In this document: one piece after another, positions 54,489 through 63,066 of the stretch
Layout of the letters: every line of letters starts with the position of its first letter
How positions within the stretch are numbered: position 1 is the stretch's first letter
Source: Thiobacillus sp.
GTDB taxonomy: Bacteria; Pseudomonadota; Gammaproteobacteria; Burkholderiales; Thiobacillaceae
Length of the DNA stretch: 64,000 bases
Assembly (NCBI GenBank): GCA_019459055.1
Contig: JAIBEI010000022.1
Span: 1 to 64,000, forward strand
Direction: 5' to 3'
Notes under the pieces: model-generated
The model's database searches: none
Told to the model about the DNA's origin: nothing
Seen by the model: only the letters and a program-made list of their open reading frames with translations
Program-made: the position numbers and the translations under genes

Positions 54489-55142
54489 ATGCGTATCCTG
54501 TTGGTGGAAGACGATGAACTCCTCGGTGACGGGCTCGCCGCCGGTCTTCGCCATTGCGGCTACAACGTCGACTGGTTGCGGGACGGCGAATCCGCCCGTG
54601 CGGCGCTGGCGACGGAGGACTATGCCGCGCTGGTGCTCGACCTCGGCCTGCCGCGCCTGGACGGCATGGCTGTATTGCGCCTGCTGCGGGCGGAAGGCAA
54701 TGCCATCCCCGTCCTGATCCTGACCGCGCGGGATACCACCTGGGACAAGGTGGGCGGGCTGGATAGCGGCGCCGACGACTATCTGGTCAAGCCCGTGGAT
54801 CTGGATGAACTGGCCGCCCGCCTGCGGGCCCTGACCCGCAGGGGCTCTGGCACGCGCGCGCCGCTGTTGAAGTTCAGGGATGTGGAACTGGATCCCGCGG
54901 CCCGGCGCGTTCGCGTGCTCGGCCAGCCGGTGGAGATCTCGGCCAGGGAATTTGTCATCCTGGAAATGCTGATGCGCAACGTGGGCAAGGTGATCTCGCG
55001 CGCCCAACTGGAATCCGCGCTCTATGGCTGGGGGGAGGGGGCGGAATCCAATGTGGTCGAGGTCCACATCCACCACCTGCGCCGCAAGCTCGGGGTGGAC
55101 CTGATCCGCACCGTGCGGGGTGTCGGCTATTTAATGGATTAA
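54489..55142 (+). CDS. OmpR/PhoB-family response regulator (QseB/PmrA-like)
   Basis: 217 residues from MRILLVEDDELLGDGLAAGL (ATG 54489; the frame begins at 54450). Receiver with D51 in LVLDLGLPRLDG and K near 100 (YLVKPVDLDELAARLRAL), then a winged-helix output domain (VEISAREFVILEMLMRNVGKVISRAQLE, NVVEVHIHHLRRKLG, IRTVRGVGYLMD). Its TAA stop is formed by the left end of the 300-bp inverted-repeat element that separates it from its kinase gene. Confidence 0.9.
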   Translation: MRILLVEDDELLGDGLAAGLRHCGYNVDWLRDGESARAALATEDYAALVLDLGLPRLDGMAVLRLLRAEGNAIPVLILTARDTTWDKVGGLDSGADDYLVKPVDLDELAARLRALTRRGSGTRAPLLKFRDVELDPAARRVRVLGQPVEISAREFVILEMLMRNVGKVISRAQLESALYGWGEGAESNVVEVHIHHLRRKLGVDLIRTVRGVGYLMD

Positions 55143-55438
55143 CCTAAAAACCGCAGTTGACCGCTCATCACCTTTGCAAACGCCACATGAATACAAGATT
55201 GAGTGCTTTCAATGCCGTTCACCCAGTGGGTGAGTCCGCTACACGCCCGATCGCACGCCTGCTCGTGCGCCTGCCTTTGTACCCGCAAGGAGTAGGCCGG
55301 ATTCGTAAAGCCGCTAAAGCGGCAACGACTCCGCTCTCGCGCCTCCTTGCGGGGCCCCGGCCCGCGGCGTCGTTGCTTCGCGGCAGACACCCGATCAGAC
55401 GCACCCTCGGGCGCGTCCAACTGCGGTTTCTAGGTTAA
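55139..55438. mobile_element. MITE-like element with 21-bp terminal inverted repeats
   Basis: Left end TTAACCTAAAAACCGCAGTTG (55139-55159, first 20 bases shown by eye as TTAACCTAAAAACCGCAGTT) and right end at 55418-55438 are reverse complements with a single mismatch (TAAAAACC against TAGAAACC). The 300-bp interior has secondary palindromes (CACCCAGTGGGTG; GCAACGAC...GTCGTTGC) and no credible gene: open frames on both strands simply run out through the repeat. It sits exactly between a response regulator and its kinase, genes that normally touch or overlap. Confidence 0.8.
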
Positions 55439-55441
55439 GCG

Positions 55442-56791
55442 ATGACGACCCGGCCGCCTTCCATCCAGTCGCGCCTGATCCTGCTGGTGCTGGGGGCGCT
55501 ACTGGCCGTCGAACTGGTGAGCGGATGGACCGGCTATCGGCGGGCGCTGCAGGAAGCCGATGAATTGCTCGATGCCCAGCTGGTCCAGTACGCCCAGATC
55601 ATGCTCTCCCTGGCCCACGAGGGGCGGGATGGCGAGGTGCGGCTGCCGGACATCAAGGCCCACCCCTACCAGAGCAAACTGATGTTCCAGATCTGGGACA
55701 TGAAGGGTGCCCCCCGCCTGATGCTCCGCTCCCCGGAGGCGCCCCACCAGTGGCCGCAGGGCGTGAAACCGTCCGGCTATTCGGAAGTCACCCTGGCGGG
55801 GCATGCATGGCGCTTTTACGTGGCAAAGGGCGACAACGGCTACGTCGTCCTGGCGGCCCACGATCTGCATATCCACCAGGAACTGGCAAGCCAGATCGCT
55901 TTGAGCAACATGTCACCTTACCTGCTGGCGGTGCCGATCCTGGCCGTGTTGCTGCTGCTGGCCATCCGCCGGGGGCTCAAACCCTTACATGCCCTGGCAG
56001 CCGATCTTTCCGGGCGCGACCCGCAACGCCTCGACGAACTGCCGGAAGCCGGGCTGCCGAGGGAACTCCGGCCGTCCGTCCGCGCCATGAACCAGCTTTT
56101 TGGACGCATTCGCATGGCCATGGACAAGGAGCGCCGTTTCACCAGCGACGCGGCCCACGAACTACGCACGCCGATCGCGGCCCTGCGCGCCCAGCTGCAG
56201 GTGGCCGAGCGCACGCCGGACCCGGAAGAACGGCAGGCGGCCATCGCCAAGGCCCTGATCGGAACCAGCCGAATGACGCATCTGGTGGCGCAGTTGCTGG
56301 CCCTGGCCAGGCTGGAAGCGGAGACCGCCGACAAGCCGGATGCGCACGTGAACCTCGGAGACCTGCTTCATGAGGTGGTTGCCGGGCTGGCGCACCAGGC
56401 CGAGTCCAGGGGCATTCAGGTGAAGATCGACACTGAACCGGACTGCATGCTGAGCGGCAATGCCGAACTGCTGCGGGTATTGCTGCGCAACCTGATCGAC
56501 AACGCCATTCGTTACGTACCCGATGCCGGCAGGGTGCGGGTGGGCCTGGCCCGGGAGGGTGGACGCGTGATGTTGACGGTGGCGGACAATGGCCCCGGCG
56601 TGGCGGTGGCGGAGCGGAATATGCTCGGCCAGCGCTTTCATCGCTTCGGAGCCCGGACTGTCGAGGGCGTCGGCCTCGGCTTGTCCATCGCGCGACGCAT
56701 CGCGGAACTGCATGGCGCCGAACTAGCCTTCGGCGAGGGCCTGGAAGGCAGGGGGCTCGGGGTCAGGGTGCGCTTCCCGGCCAACGGTTGA
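55442..56791 (+). CDS. Sensor histidine kinase (QseC-like)
   Basis: 449 residues: membrane helix about 12-30 (LILLVLGALLAVELVSGW), periplasmic sensor region (QVPYAQIMLSLAHEG to about 155), second helix about 160-180 (LLAVPILAVLLLLAIRRGL), HAMP-like linker, HisKA with H239 in DAAHELRTPIAALRAQLQV, HATPase with NLIDNAIRYVPDAGRV, VADNGPGV and GVGLGLSIARRIAELHG. It starts 4 bp after the MITE-like element. Its cognate regulator is upstream; the convergent cytochrome operon downstream is a possible target. Confidence 0.9.
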   Translation: MTTRPPSIQSRLILLVLGALLAVELVSGWTGYRRALQEADELLDAQLVQYAQIMLSLAHEGRDGEVRLPDIKAHPYQSKLMFQIWDMKGAPRLMLRSPEAPHQWPQGVKPSGYSEVTLAGHAWRFYVAKGDNGYVVLAAHDLHIHQELASQIALSNMSPYLLAVPILAVLLLLAIRRGLKPLHALAADLSGRDPQRLDELPEAGLPRELRPSVRAMNQLFGRIRMAMDKERRFTSDAAHELRTPIAALRAQLQVAERTPDPEERQAAIAKALIGTSRMTHLVAQLLALARLEAETADKPDAHVNLGDLLHEVVAGLAHQAESRGIQVKIDTEPDCMLSGNAELLRVLLRNLIDNAIRYVPDAGRVRVGLAREGGRVMLTVADNGPGVAVAERNMLGQRFHRFGARTVEGVGLGLSIARRIAELHGAELAFGEGLEGRGLGVRVRFPANG

Positions 56792-56863
56792 GACGGGCGT
56801 CACCCGGCAATCCGGGTCCGCTCCTGCCACCCCGCATGGCGGAATGAATCAAGGCCAACACGC

Positions 56864-57604
56864 TCAATCGTCGTCACCCTCGCCGCCTTCTTTTCTGAAC
56901 CTTCCAAATTCACCGCGAATGTCATCCTCGTTTGCGTTGCGGTGGCACTCGACGCAATTCTTGAAATCGCGAATGCCTTCCTCGATGTGCTCGCGGCGGA
57001 TGTCGCCCGGCGTGTGCTCGTGGCAACCGTAACAGGTATAGCGTCGATAATCGTTGCGCACATGACAGGTCTCGCAGCGGGTCGTGTGGTCGCGGTCGAG
57101 CTCGAAATACTTGTCGTGATCGAAGGTCGCGGGCGTCCACTTTTCCTGGCTGTGGCACTGGCTGCAGGTTCCGCTGATCTGTTCGTGCAGCGGATCGACG
57201 GGCGCCTTGTGGCACGACTGGCACTGATCCAGCGTCGCCTTCTGCAGCAGGGCATGCTTGAACTGCCCATGTTGCCGGTAGCGCTTTACCCCTGAGTGAT
57301 CGCTATGGCAGACCACGCAGTCCTGGCTGGCCAACTTCTGGTGGAAAGGCACGGAGGTGAGCGGCTTTTTGATGGGCAGGCCTGCCGTCGTCAGACGCCC
57401 GATCTGTTCCGTCTCATGGCAGGAAATGCAGCGTTTCGACTTCGCTCCGAGCAAAGGTGCATGGCAGGCAAAGCAATCCGTCTCCAGTTTCGCGTGGCCG
57501 GGAATCAGCTTGCCCGGGCTAACCATCAGGTGCGGGTAGGCGAACGCCAGAACCGCGATCACGATCAGGTTGGCGGCCAGAATGATTTTGATGATTCGGC
57601 TCAT
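56864..57604 (-). CDS. Octahaem c-type cytochrome, membrane-anchored
   Basis: 246 residues from MSRIIKIILAANLIVIAVLAFAY, an uncleaved anchor or signal. Eight CXXCH sites in order: CFACH, CISCH, CVVCH, CQSCH, CSQCH, CETCH, CYGCH, CVECH, with many histidines for bis-His ligation (class III style). A highly acidic tail (EGGEGDDD) ends the protein. The ATG overlaps the stop of the upstream membrane protein gene (ATGA). It probably takes electrons from the b-type protein and passes them to a periplasmic acceptor. Confidence 0.9.
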   Translation of the reverse strand: MSRIIKIILAANLIVIAVLAFAYPHLMVSPGKLIPGHAKLETDCFACHAPLLGAKSKRCISCHETEQIGRLTTAGLPIKKPLTSVPFHQKLASQDCVVCHSDHSGVKRYRQHGQFKHALLQKATLDQCQSCHKAPVDPLHEQISGTCSQCHSQEKWTPATFDHDKYFELDRDHTTRCETCHVRNDYRRYTCYGCHEHTPGDIRREHIEEGIRDFKNCVECHRNANEDDIRGEFGRFRKEGGEGDDD

Positions 57605-58179
57605 ATCCAGCCCCAGAACAGGAAGATGCTGATGATGTGTCCTAGCGCCAGCACTGCAAAAACGATAAAGATCGGAATATGCACCTTCCGCCATTTGGTC
57701 ATGGCATCGAGTGTCACCGCATTCCAGAACACGGCCCGCTCCACCTCGGGACGCGTCAGGCCATCCAGCTGGAATTGCTCACGCTGTGCCTGCACATGGC
57801 TGCGCGATCGGGCAAGCAGCAGTTTGCCGACCATGCCGCTGATCACATTCACCCCCATGGCGACGGTGGCCAGCCAGGGCAGGATGGCATTGAAATGCAC
57901 GCCGGCATGGAGCAGCACCATCAGGGACCCAAGCCAGGTGCCGATCTCGTGCAGGGTCAGCAAGGTTTTCGGATTGCCCGCCGTGATGAACTTGCGCTTG
58001 CGCAGCGAATAAACCAGCGAGCCGATGATCAGCAGCGTGCCCGGAATGCCAAGATAGCGGCCGACCCAGACGAGATTCAGGCGATGCAGCAGGTAATCGC
58101 CGGCCAGGGTGCCCGCGGCAAGCAAACCCAGCAGCACGGTGAAGGGAAGAACATGTTGGCGCCAGAGCGAGGATGTCAT
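57601..58179 (-). CDS. Cytochrome-b-like integral membrane protein
   Basis: 192 residues with four or five membrane helices (LPFTVLLGLLAAGTLAGDYLL; IPGTLLIIGSLVYSL; ATVAMGVNVISGMVGKLLL; IPIFIVFAVLALGHIISIFLF). Histidines inside or at the ends of helices (LLTLHEIGTWLGSLMVLLHAGVHF; KVHIPIF; ALGHII) are well placed to bind haem b. It lies between a flavin/2Fe-2S reductase gene and the octahaem cytochrome gene with no gap, so it is the likely transmembrane electron carrier of the set. Ferric-reductase-like or cytochrome b561-like ancestry is possible. Confidence 0.72.
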   Translation of the reverse strand: MTSSLWRQHVLPFTVLLGLLAAGTLAGDYLLHRLNLVWVGRYLGIPGTLLIIGSLVYSLRKRKFITAGNPKTLLTLHEIGTWLGSLMVLLHAGVHFNAILPWLATVAMGVNVISGMVGKLLLARSRSHVQAQREQFQLDGLTRPEVERAVFWNAVTLDAMTKWRKVHIPIFIVFAVLALGHIISIFLFWGWI

Positions 58180-59445
58180 CTATGCCTCCAGGGTCACACT
58201 CGTGCGGGGAACGCCAACACAGAGCAGACAGCTGCCTGGCTCGGGATCGAAATCCGGCGGCTCGCGGTAGGACACCTCGCCGGTCCGGATCGCCGTCTGG
58301 CAGGTCCCGCAGCTCCCCGCGCGGCAGCCGGAATTGACGGCGATGCCATTGACCTCTGCAAATTCGAGCAGGTTGCCGGCATCGGGCCGCCACGGCACCT
58401 GTTTGCCCGACCTGGCGAAGGTCACGACGATGCCGGTGTCCGCCGCTTCGGCAACCGGGGCCGTCTGGGCCTGCTTGCGCTTGATCGATGCCGGACCGAA
58501 CGCCTCGAAGTGGATGTGCGAATCCGGCACCCCCCACTCCTCCAGCGCCGGCACCAGACTCTCCATCATCGGGGTGGGACCGCAGATGTAAAAGTGATAG
58601 AGCTTGAACGGCAGCTGCATGCGCAACAGGTCGACATTGATGCGGCCCCGGTGGTGGTAATCGCGTCCAACAACTTCTTCCGGCAGGGGATTACTGAAGC
58701 ACAGCCGCAGGTGAAAATTCGGATGTTCAGCTGCCAGTGCTTCGAGATGGGCCTTCATCACCAGCTCCCGGCCATCGCGTACCCCATAGAACAGCCACAG
58801 CTCGCGCCCCGGCTGGTTGGCCAGGCTCCAGTTCAGCATGCTCAGCATCGGCGTGATGCCGATGCCGCCGGCGACCAGCACCACCGGGGTATCGCCGCGG
58901 TCGATGTGAAAGTGACCGGACGGTGCACGTACCTGCAAAAGACTGCCTGCCGCGACCTGGTCATGGAAGTAATTCGATGAACGCCCCGGCGGAACATCGC
59001 TGCCCATTGGGGCGGGCACCCGTTTGATCGATATGCGGTAGGAATCGGGGCGGGGCGAATCCGACAGCGAATAGCAGCGGATGATCTGCTCGCTGTCTCC
59101 CGCCGACGCAGGGGCGTCGAGGCGAAACGTCAGAAATTGTCCTGGCAGGAATGCGGGCAACGGTTTCCCGTCATCGGGCACAAGATAAAACGAGCAGACC
59201 GAGTGTGCGGCATCCTCGACGACCTTGCGCTCAACCCTGAATGTCCGGAAATCCTGCCTGGGGCCATTGTCCATTGCTTCGGGCACCTGGAGTGCGTCCT
59301 GCCCTGCGGGCAAGTGCAACTCCGGCCCACGACTGCGCAAGGCCAGGTAATCCAGCCAATGGCGCCAGAAGCTGATGCCGAGCCACAGCGCCAGCTGCAG
59401 CACGATACCGGATGCGATCCAAAGCAATAGGGAGAACGAGGTCAT
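58180..59445 (-). CDS. Membrane-anchored FAD/NAD(P)/2Fe-2S oxidoreductase
   Basis: 421 residues. N-terminal membrane helix (about 5-27), FAD-binding domain with RCYSLSDSP (R-x-Y-S) and FLPGQFLTF, NAD(P) domain with VAGGIGITPMLSML and YICGPTPMMESL, and a C-terminal plant-type 2Fe-2S domain CRAGSCGTCQ...CLLC. Layout is that of ferredoxin-NADP-reductase/phenol-hydroxylase-like electron-input modules. First in the three-gene operon with the b-type protein (no intergenic gap) and octahaem cytochrome, so a NAD(P)H-to-periplasm electron route is a reasonable model. Confidence 0.85.
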   Translation of the reverse strand: MTSFSLLLWIASGIVLQLALWLGISFWRHWLDYLALRSRGPELHLPAGQDALQVPEAMDNGPRQDFRTFRVERKVVEDAAHSVCSFYLVPDDGKPLPAFLPGQFLTFRLDAPASAGDSEQIIRCYSLSDSPRPDSYRISIKRVPAPMGSDVPPGRSSNYFHDQVAAGSLLQVRAPSGHFHIDRGDTPVVLVAGGIGITPMLSMLNWSLANQPGRELWLFYGVRDGRELVMKAHLEALAAEHPNFHLRLCFSNPLPEEVVGRDYHHRGRINVDLLRMQLPFKLYHFYICGPTPMMESLVPALEEWGVPDSHIHFEAFGPASIKRKQAQTAPVAEAADTGIVVTFARSGKQVPWRPDAGNLLEFAEVNGIAVNSGCRAGSCGTCQTAIRTGEVSYREPPDFDPEPGSCLLCVGVPRTSVTLEA

Positions 59446-59571
59446 GTTTCAGTCTACAACAGACCAAGACAGGTTTGCGGGGGACTTCTTCTGCAACGTG
59501 CCGTTGCAGAAACAACCACTGTCCGCCGCCCCGCCAAGGTCGATTTTCCGTGGGGTTGCCGCGTCCGCATC

Positions 59572-59850
59572 TCAATCGTCATTGTCGTCGCGATGCTCTT
59601 TTTTCGGCATCGGTTTGTCTCCAAAGGCGGCCTGATACATCTCGGCCGTCGAAAAAAGACATTCCGGCTGTGCGTCCAGCTTTGCCAGCATGGTGGTGTC
59701 CGGCTTGGGCAGCACGCCGGTCTGCGCCTTGATTTGCGCCCTGATTTGTTCACAAGACTCGGCTTGGGGGGGTGCGGCATTGGCATTGACGGCCAACAGC
59801 CCGAGCAACCCGATGACAGGAAAGTAGTTGTGTTTGATGTATTTGAGCAT
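59572..59850 (-). CDS. Small secreted protein, tandem copy A
   Basis: 92 residues. ATG 59850 (MLKYIKHNYFPVIGLLGLLAV) gives a signal peptide cleaved near VNANA-AP. The mature part has two cysteines (ESCEQIRAQ; QPECLFS), a likely disulfide, and an acidic tail HRDDNDD. No family recognised. GGAG lies 6 nt before this ATG and 3 nt before an ATG one codon earlier. About two-thirds identical to copy B next to it. It is upstream of the reductase gene on the same strand, so may belong to the same operon. Confidence 0.7.
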   Translation of the reverse strand: MLKYIKHNYFPVIGLLGLLAVNANAAPPQAESCEQIRAQIKAQTGVLPKPDTTMLAKLDAQPECLFSTAEMYQAAFGDKPMPKKEHRDDNDD

Positions 59851-59954
59851 CATGGACTCCGGTTTGGTGATTGACGGATGCCACTTTGCCGGAGCTGACC
59901 TGAACAGATTCTGAACGGCACGTTGCAGAAGAAAGAACAACCGCCGTCCCGACG

Positions 59955-60212
59955 CTATTTTTTCGGTATCGGTTTGTCACCATAGACGCACTGATACACC
60001 TCAGCCGGCGAAAAACGACATTCCAACCGTGCGTGCAGCTTTGCCAGCATGGCGGTGTCCGGCTTAAAAAGTAGCACGTCAGTTTGCGCCTTGATTTGCG
60101 CCCTGATTTGTTCACAAGACTCGGCTTGGAGGGGGGCGGCATTGGCATTGACGGCCAACAGCCCGAGCAACCCGATGACAGGGAAGTAGTTGTGTTTGAT
60201 GTATTTGAGCAT
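59955..60212 (-). CDS. Small secreted protein, tandem copy B
   Basis: 85 residues with the same signal peptide (MLKYIKHNYFPVIGLLGLLAV) and mature start (APLQAESCEQIRAQIKAQT) as copy A. It differs after that: two extra residues (VLLFKPDTAM), a third cysteine (YQCVYG) and a short tail PIPKK without the acidic stretch. Upstream sequence is shared too, so the pair comes from a duplication of about 350 bp including the ribosome site. Function unknown. Confidence 0.7.
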   Translation of the reverse strand: MLKYIKHNYFPVIGLLGLLAVNANAAPLQAESCEQIRAQIKAQTDVLLFKPDTAMLAKLHARLECRFSPAEVYQCVYGDKPIPKK

Positions 60213-60395
60213 CATGGACTCCGGTTTGGTGATTGACGGAGTCACTTTGCCGGAGCTGACCTGAACAGATGTTGAATCCGCTGTTCACCTTGCGTTCATC
60301 GCATACGCTGCTGTGCCCCCCGCACGTAACTGGGCAATCGCCAAAGAGGTTGGGCTTTGCAGCCCAAGCTGCGCGGGTTGATGGAAGGATCCGGC

Positions 60396-61289
60396 TTACA
60401 GGTCTTCGCGTCGCAGCATGAACACGAACTGGTCGCCGCTTTCGGTGTCGAGCCAGGTAAAGGGCAGGGCGGGGTAGGCGGCTTCGAGGACGTCGCGGTT
60501 GTGGCCGATTTCGACCACCAGCAGGCCGCCGGGGTTGAGATGGGACCTGGCTTTGGCGAGAATCTGCCGCGTGGCATCCAGGCCGTCTTCGCCCGAGCCC
60601 AGCGCCAGCGCTGGTTCCGCCAGATATTCCGGCGGCAGCGCCGCCACCGATTCGGCATTCACGTAGGGCGGGTTGCTGAGGATGACGTCGTAGGTTCGGC
60701 CGTCCAGCGCCGCGAACAGGTCCGACTCGATCAGACCGATGCGGTCCGCGAGGCCGTACTCGGCGACGTTTTTCGCGGCGACTTCCAGCGCATCGGCCGA
60801 CAAATCCACCGCATCGATTTCGGCGTTCGGGAAGGCCAGTGCCGCCAGGATGGCGAGGCAGCCCGACCCGGTGCACAGGTCCAGCGCGCGCGTGACTTCG
60901 TCCGGCGCCTCAACCCACGGCGCCAGCTGCTCGCGCAGCAGTTCGGCGATGAAGGAACGCGGCACGATCACCCGTTCGTCGACATAGAAGCGGTGCTCCC
61001 CCAGCCAGGCCTCGCGGGTGAGATACGCCGCCGGCAGGCGCTCGTGCACCCGGCGCTCGAGCACCGCCTGAACCGCCTCCGTTTCGCCATGCGTCAGGCT
61101 GGCGTCGAGGAAGGGCTCAAGCCGGTCGAGCGGCAGATGCAGGGTATGCAGGATCAGATAAGCGGCCTCGTCGAAGGCGTTGTCCGAGCCGTGGCCGAAA
61201 AACAGCTTGGACTCGTTGAAGCGCGACACCGCGAAACGGAGCCAGTCGCGAACGGTGATGAGGGATTCGGTGTCGTCGAAGTGTTTCAT
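60396..61289 (-). CDS. prmB: 50S ribosomal protein L3 glutamine methyltransferase
   Basis: 297 residues from MKHFDDTESLITVRDWLRF. SAM-dependent N5-glutamine methylation of ribosomal protein L3. N-terminal helical domain, then motif I LDLCTGSGCLAILAAL, acidic loop IDAVDLSADALEVA, catalytic NPPYV (with LSNPPYVNAE), and ALGSGEDGLDATRQIL. The HPQR/HxR-like PrmB feature RFYVDERVIVPRSF is typical. The frame extends to 61382 but the upstream part is not family-like. Commonly follows dapE in betaproteobacteria, as here. Confidence 0.92.
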   Translation of the reverse strand: MKHFDDTESLITVRDWLRFAVSRFNESKLFFGHGSDNAFDEAAYLILHTLHLPLDRLEPFLDASLTHGETEAVQAVLERRVHERLPAAYLTREAWLGEHRFYVDERVIVPRSFIAELLREQLAPWVEAPDEVTRALDLCTGSGCLAILAALAFPNAEIDAVDLSADALEVAAKNVAEYGLADRIGLIESDLFAALDGRTYDVILSNPPYVNAESVAALPPEYLAEPALALGSGEDGLDATRQILAKARSHLNPGGLLVVEIGHNRDVLEAAYPALPFTWLDTESGDQFVFMLRREDL

Positions 61290-61350
61290 GTTTTCAAAAA
61301 ATTGATCCGCGAAGGACGCGAAGATACGCGGATTGGACAATTTATGGCAC

Positions 61351-61407
61351 GTAGGGTGCACTCCGTGCACCGATTGATGCACCGAAGGTGCACGGAGTGC
61401 ACCCTAC
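61351..61407. repeat. Dispersed palindromic repeat, copy 4
   Basis: GTAGGGTGCACTCCGTGCACC, loop CGATTGATGCACCGAA, then GGTGCACGGAGTGCACCCTAC. The arms are perfect. Nearly identical to copy 3, including the flanking TTTATGG. Located between dapE and prmB (minus strand). Confidence 0.88.
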
Positions 61408-61471
61408 CCAAAGCATCTCGCCCGAATGAACAATCCGGAGTAAACGCGGATAAAAAACCGTTTATCCGATT

Positions 61472-62638
<1,167 letters not shown>

Positions 62639-62986
62639 TCATGCTCCAAAAATGGCTTGATAGTGGTCTTCGGCAAAGCCGAGATGATAACGGCCGTCGC
62701 GCTCCAACACCGGTCGTTTGATCACGCTGGGCTGCGAAATCATCAATGTAATCGCACTGGCCTCGTCGGTGACGGCGGCCTTTTCCGCATCCGGAAGCTT
62801 GCGCCAGGTGGTGCCGCGCGTGTTGAGCAGCGCCTGCCAGCCGGTTTGCGCCGCGACCTTGTGCAGCCACGCGGCGTCGACGCCCTGTTTTTTGAAGTCG
62901 TGGAAGGCGACCTCAAGCGCGTGCCCCGCAAGCCAGGCGCGCGCTTTTTTCACCGTGGTGCAGTTGGGAATGCCGTAGAGCTTCAT
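62639..62986 (-). CDS. yffB: ArsC/Spx-family protein YffB
   Basis: 115 residues of the thioredoxin-fold ArsC-like family. MKLYGIPNCTTVKKARAWL has the conserved cysteine, followed by FHDFKKQGVD, LLNTRGTTWRKL and IKRPVLERDGRYHLGF. YffB proteins lie next to dap genes in many proteobacteria and are thought to be glutathione-dependent reductases, not arsenate reductases; the role is unproven. It is in an operon with dapE and divergent from the ABC exporter. Confidence 0.88.
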   Translation of the reverse strand: MKLYGIPNCTTVKKARAWLAGHALEVAFHDFKKQGVDAAWLHKVAAQTGWQALLNTRGTTWRKLPDAEKAAVTDEASAITLMISQPSVIKRPVLERDGRYHLGFAEDHYQAIFGA

Positions 62987-63066
62987 TGTTGTTCAGTCGT
63001 CCGCGCCTGAATCTGTTGCGCATGGACGTAAAATCAGGAAAACAAGCCGCGATTCTAACCGACCTG

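Larger units (their letters stand above)
59572..60279 (-). repeat. Tandem duplication of about 350 bp
   Basis: The two small genes and the sequence before each ATG (CATGGACTCCGGTTTGGTGA, then TTGACGGA, GCCGGAGCTGACCTGAACAGAT) are direct repeats. The copies have diverged in the 3' half of the genes. A related short segment, the palindrome TGCAACGTGCCGTTGCA, is found at 59490-59506 and in part near 59915. Confidence 0.75.

Noticed and set aside
55157-55438. Open frames on both strands inside the 300-bp element
   Set aside because: Both end in the same residues because they run through the inverted repeats; no ribosome sites.
62639-62986. Arsenate reductase
   Set aside because: Although ArsC-like, sequence and dap context match YffB, and no arsenic genes are near.
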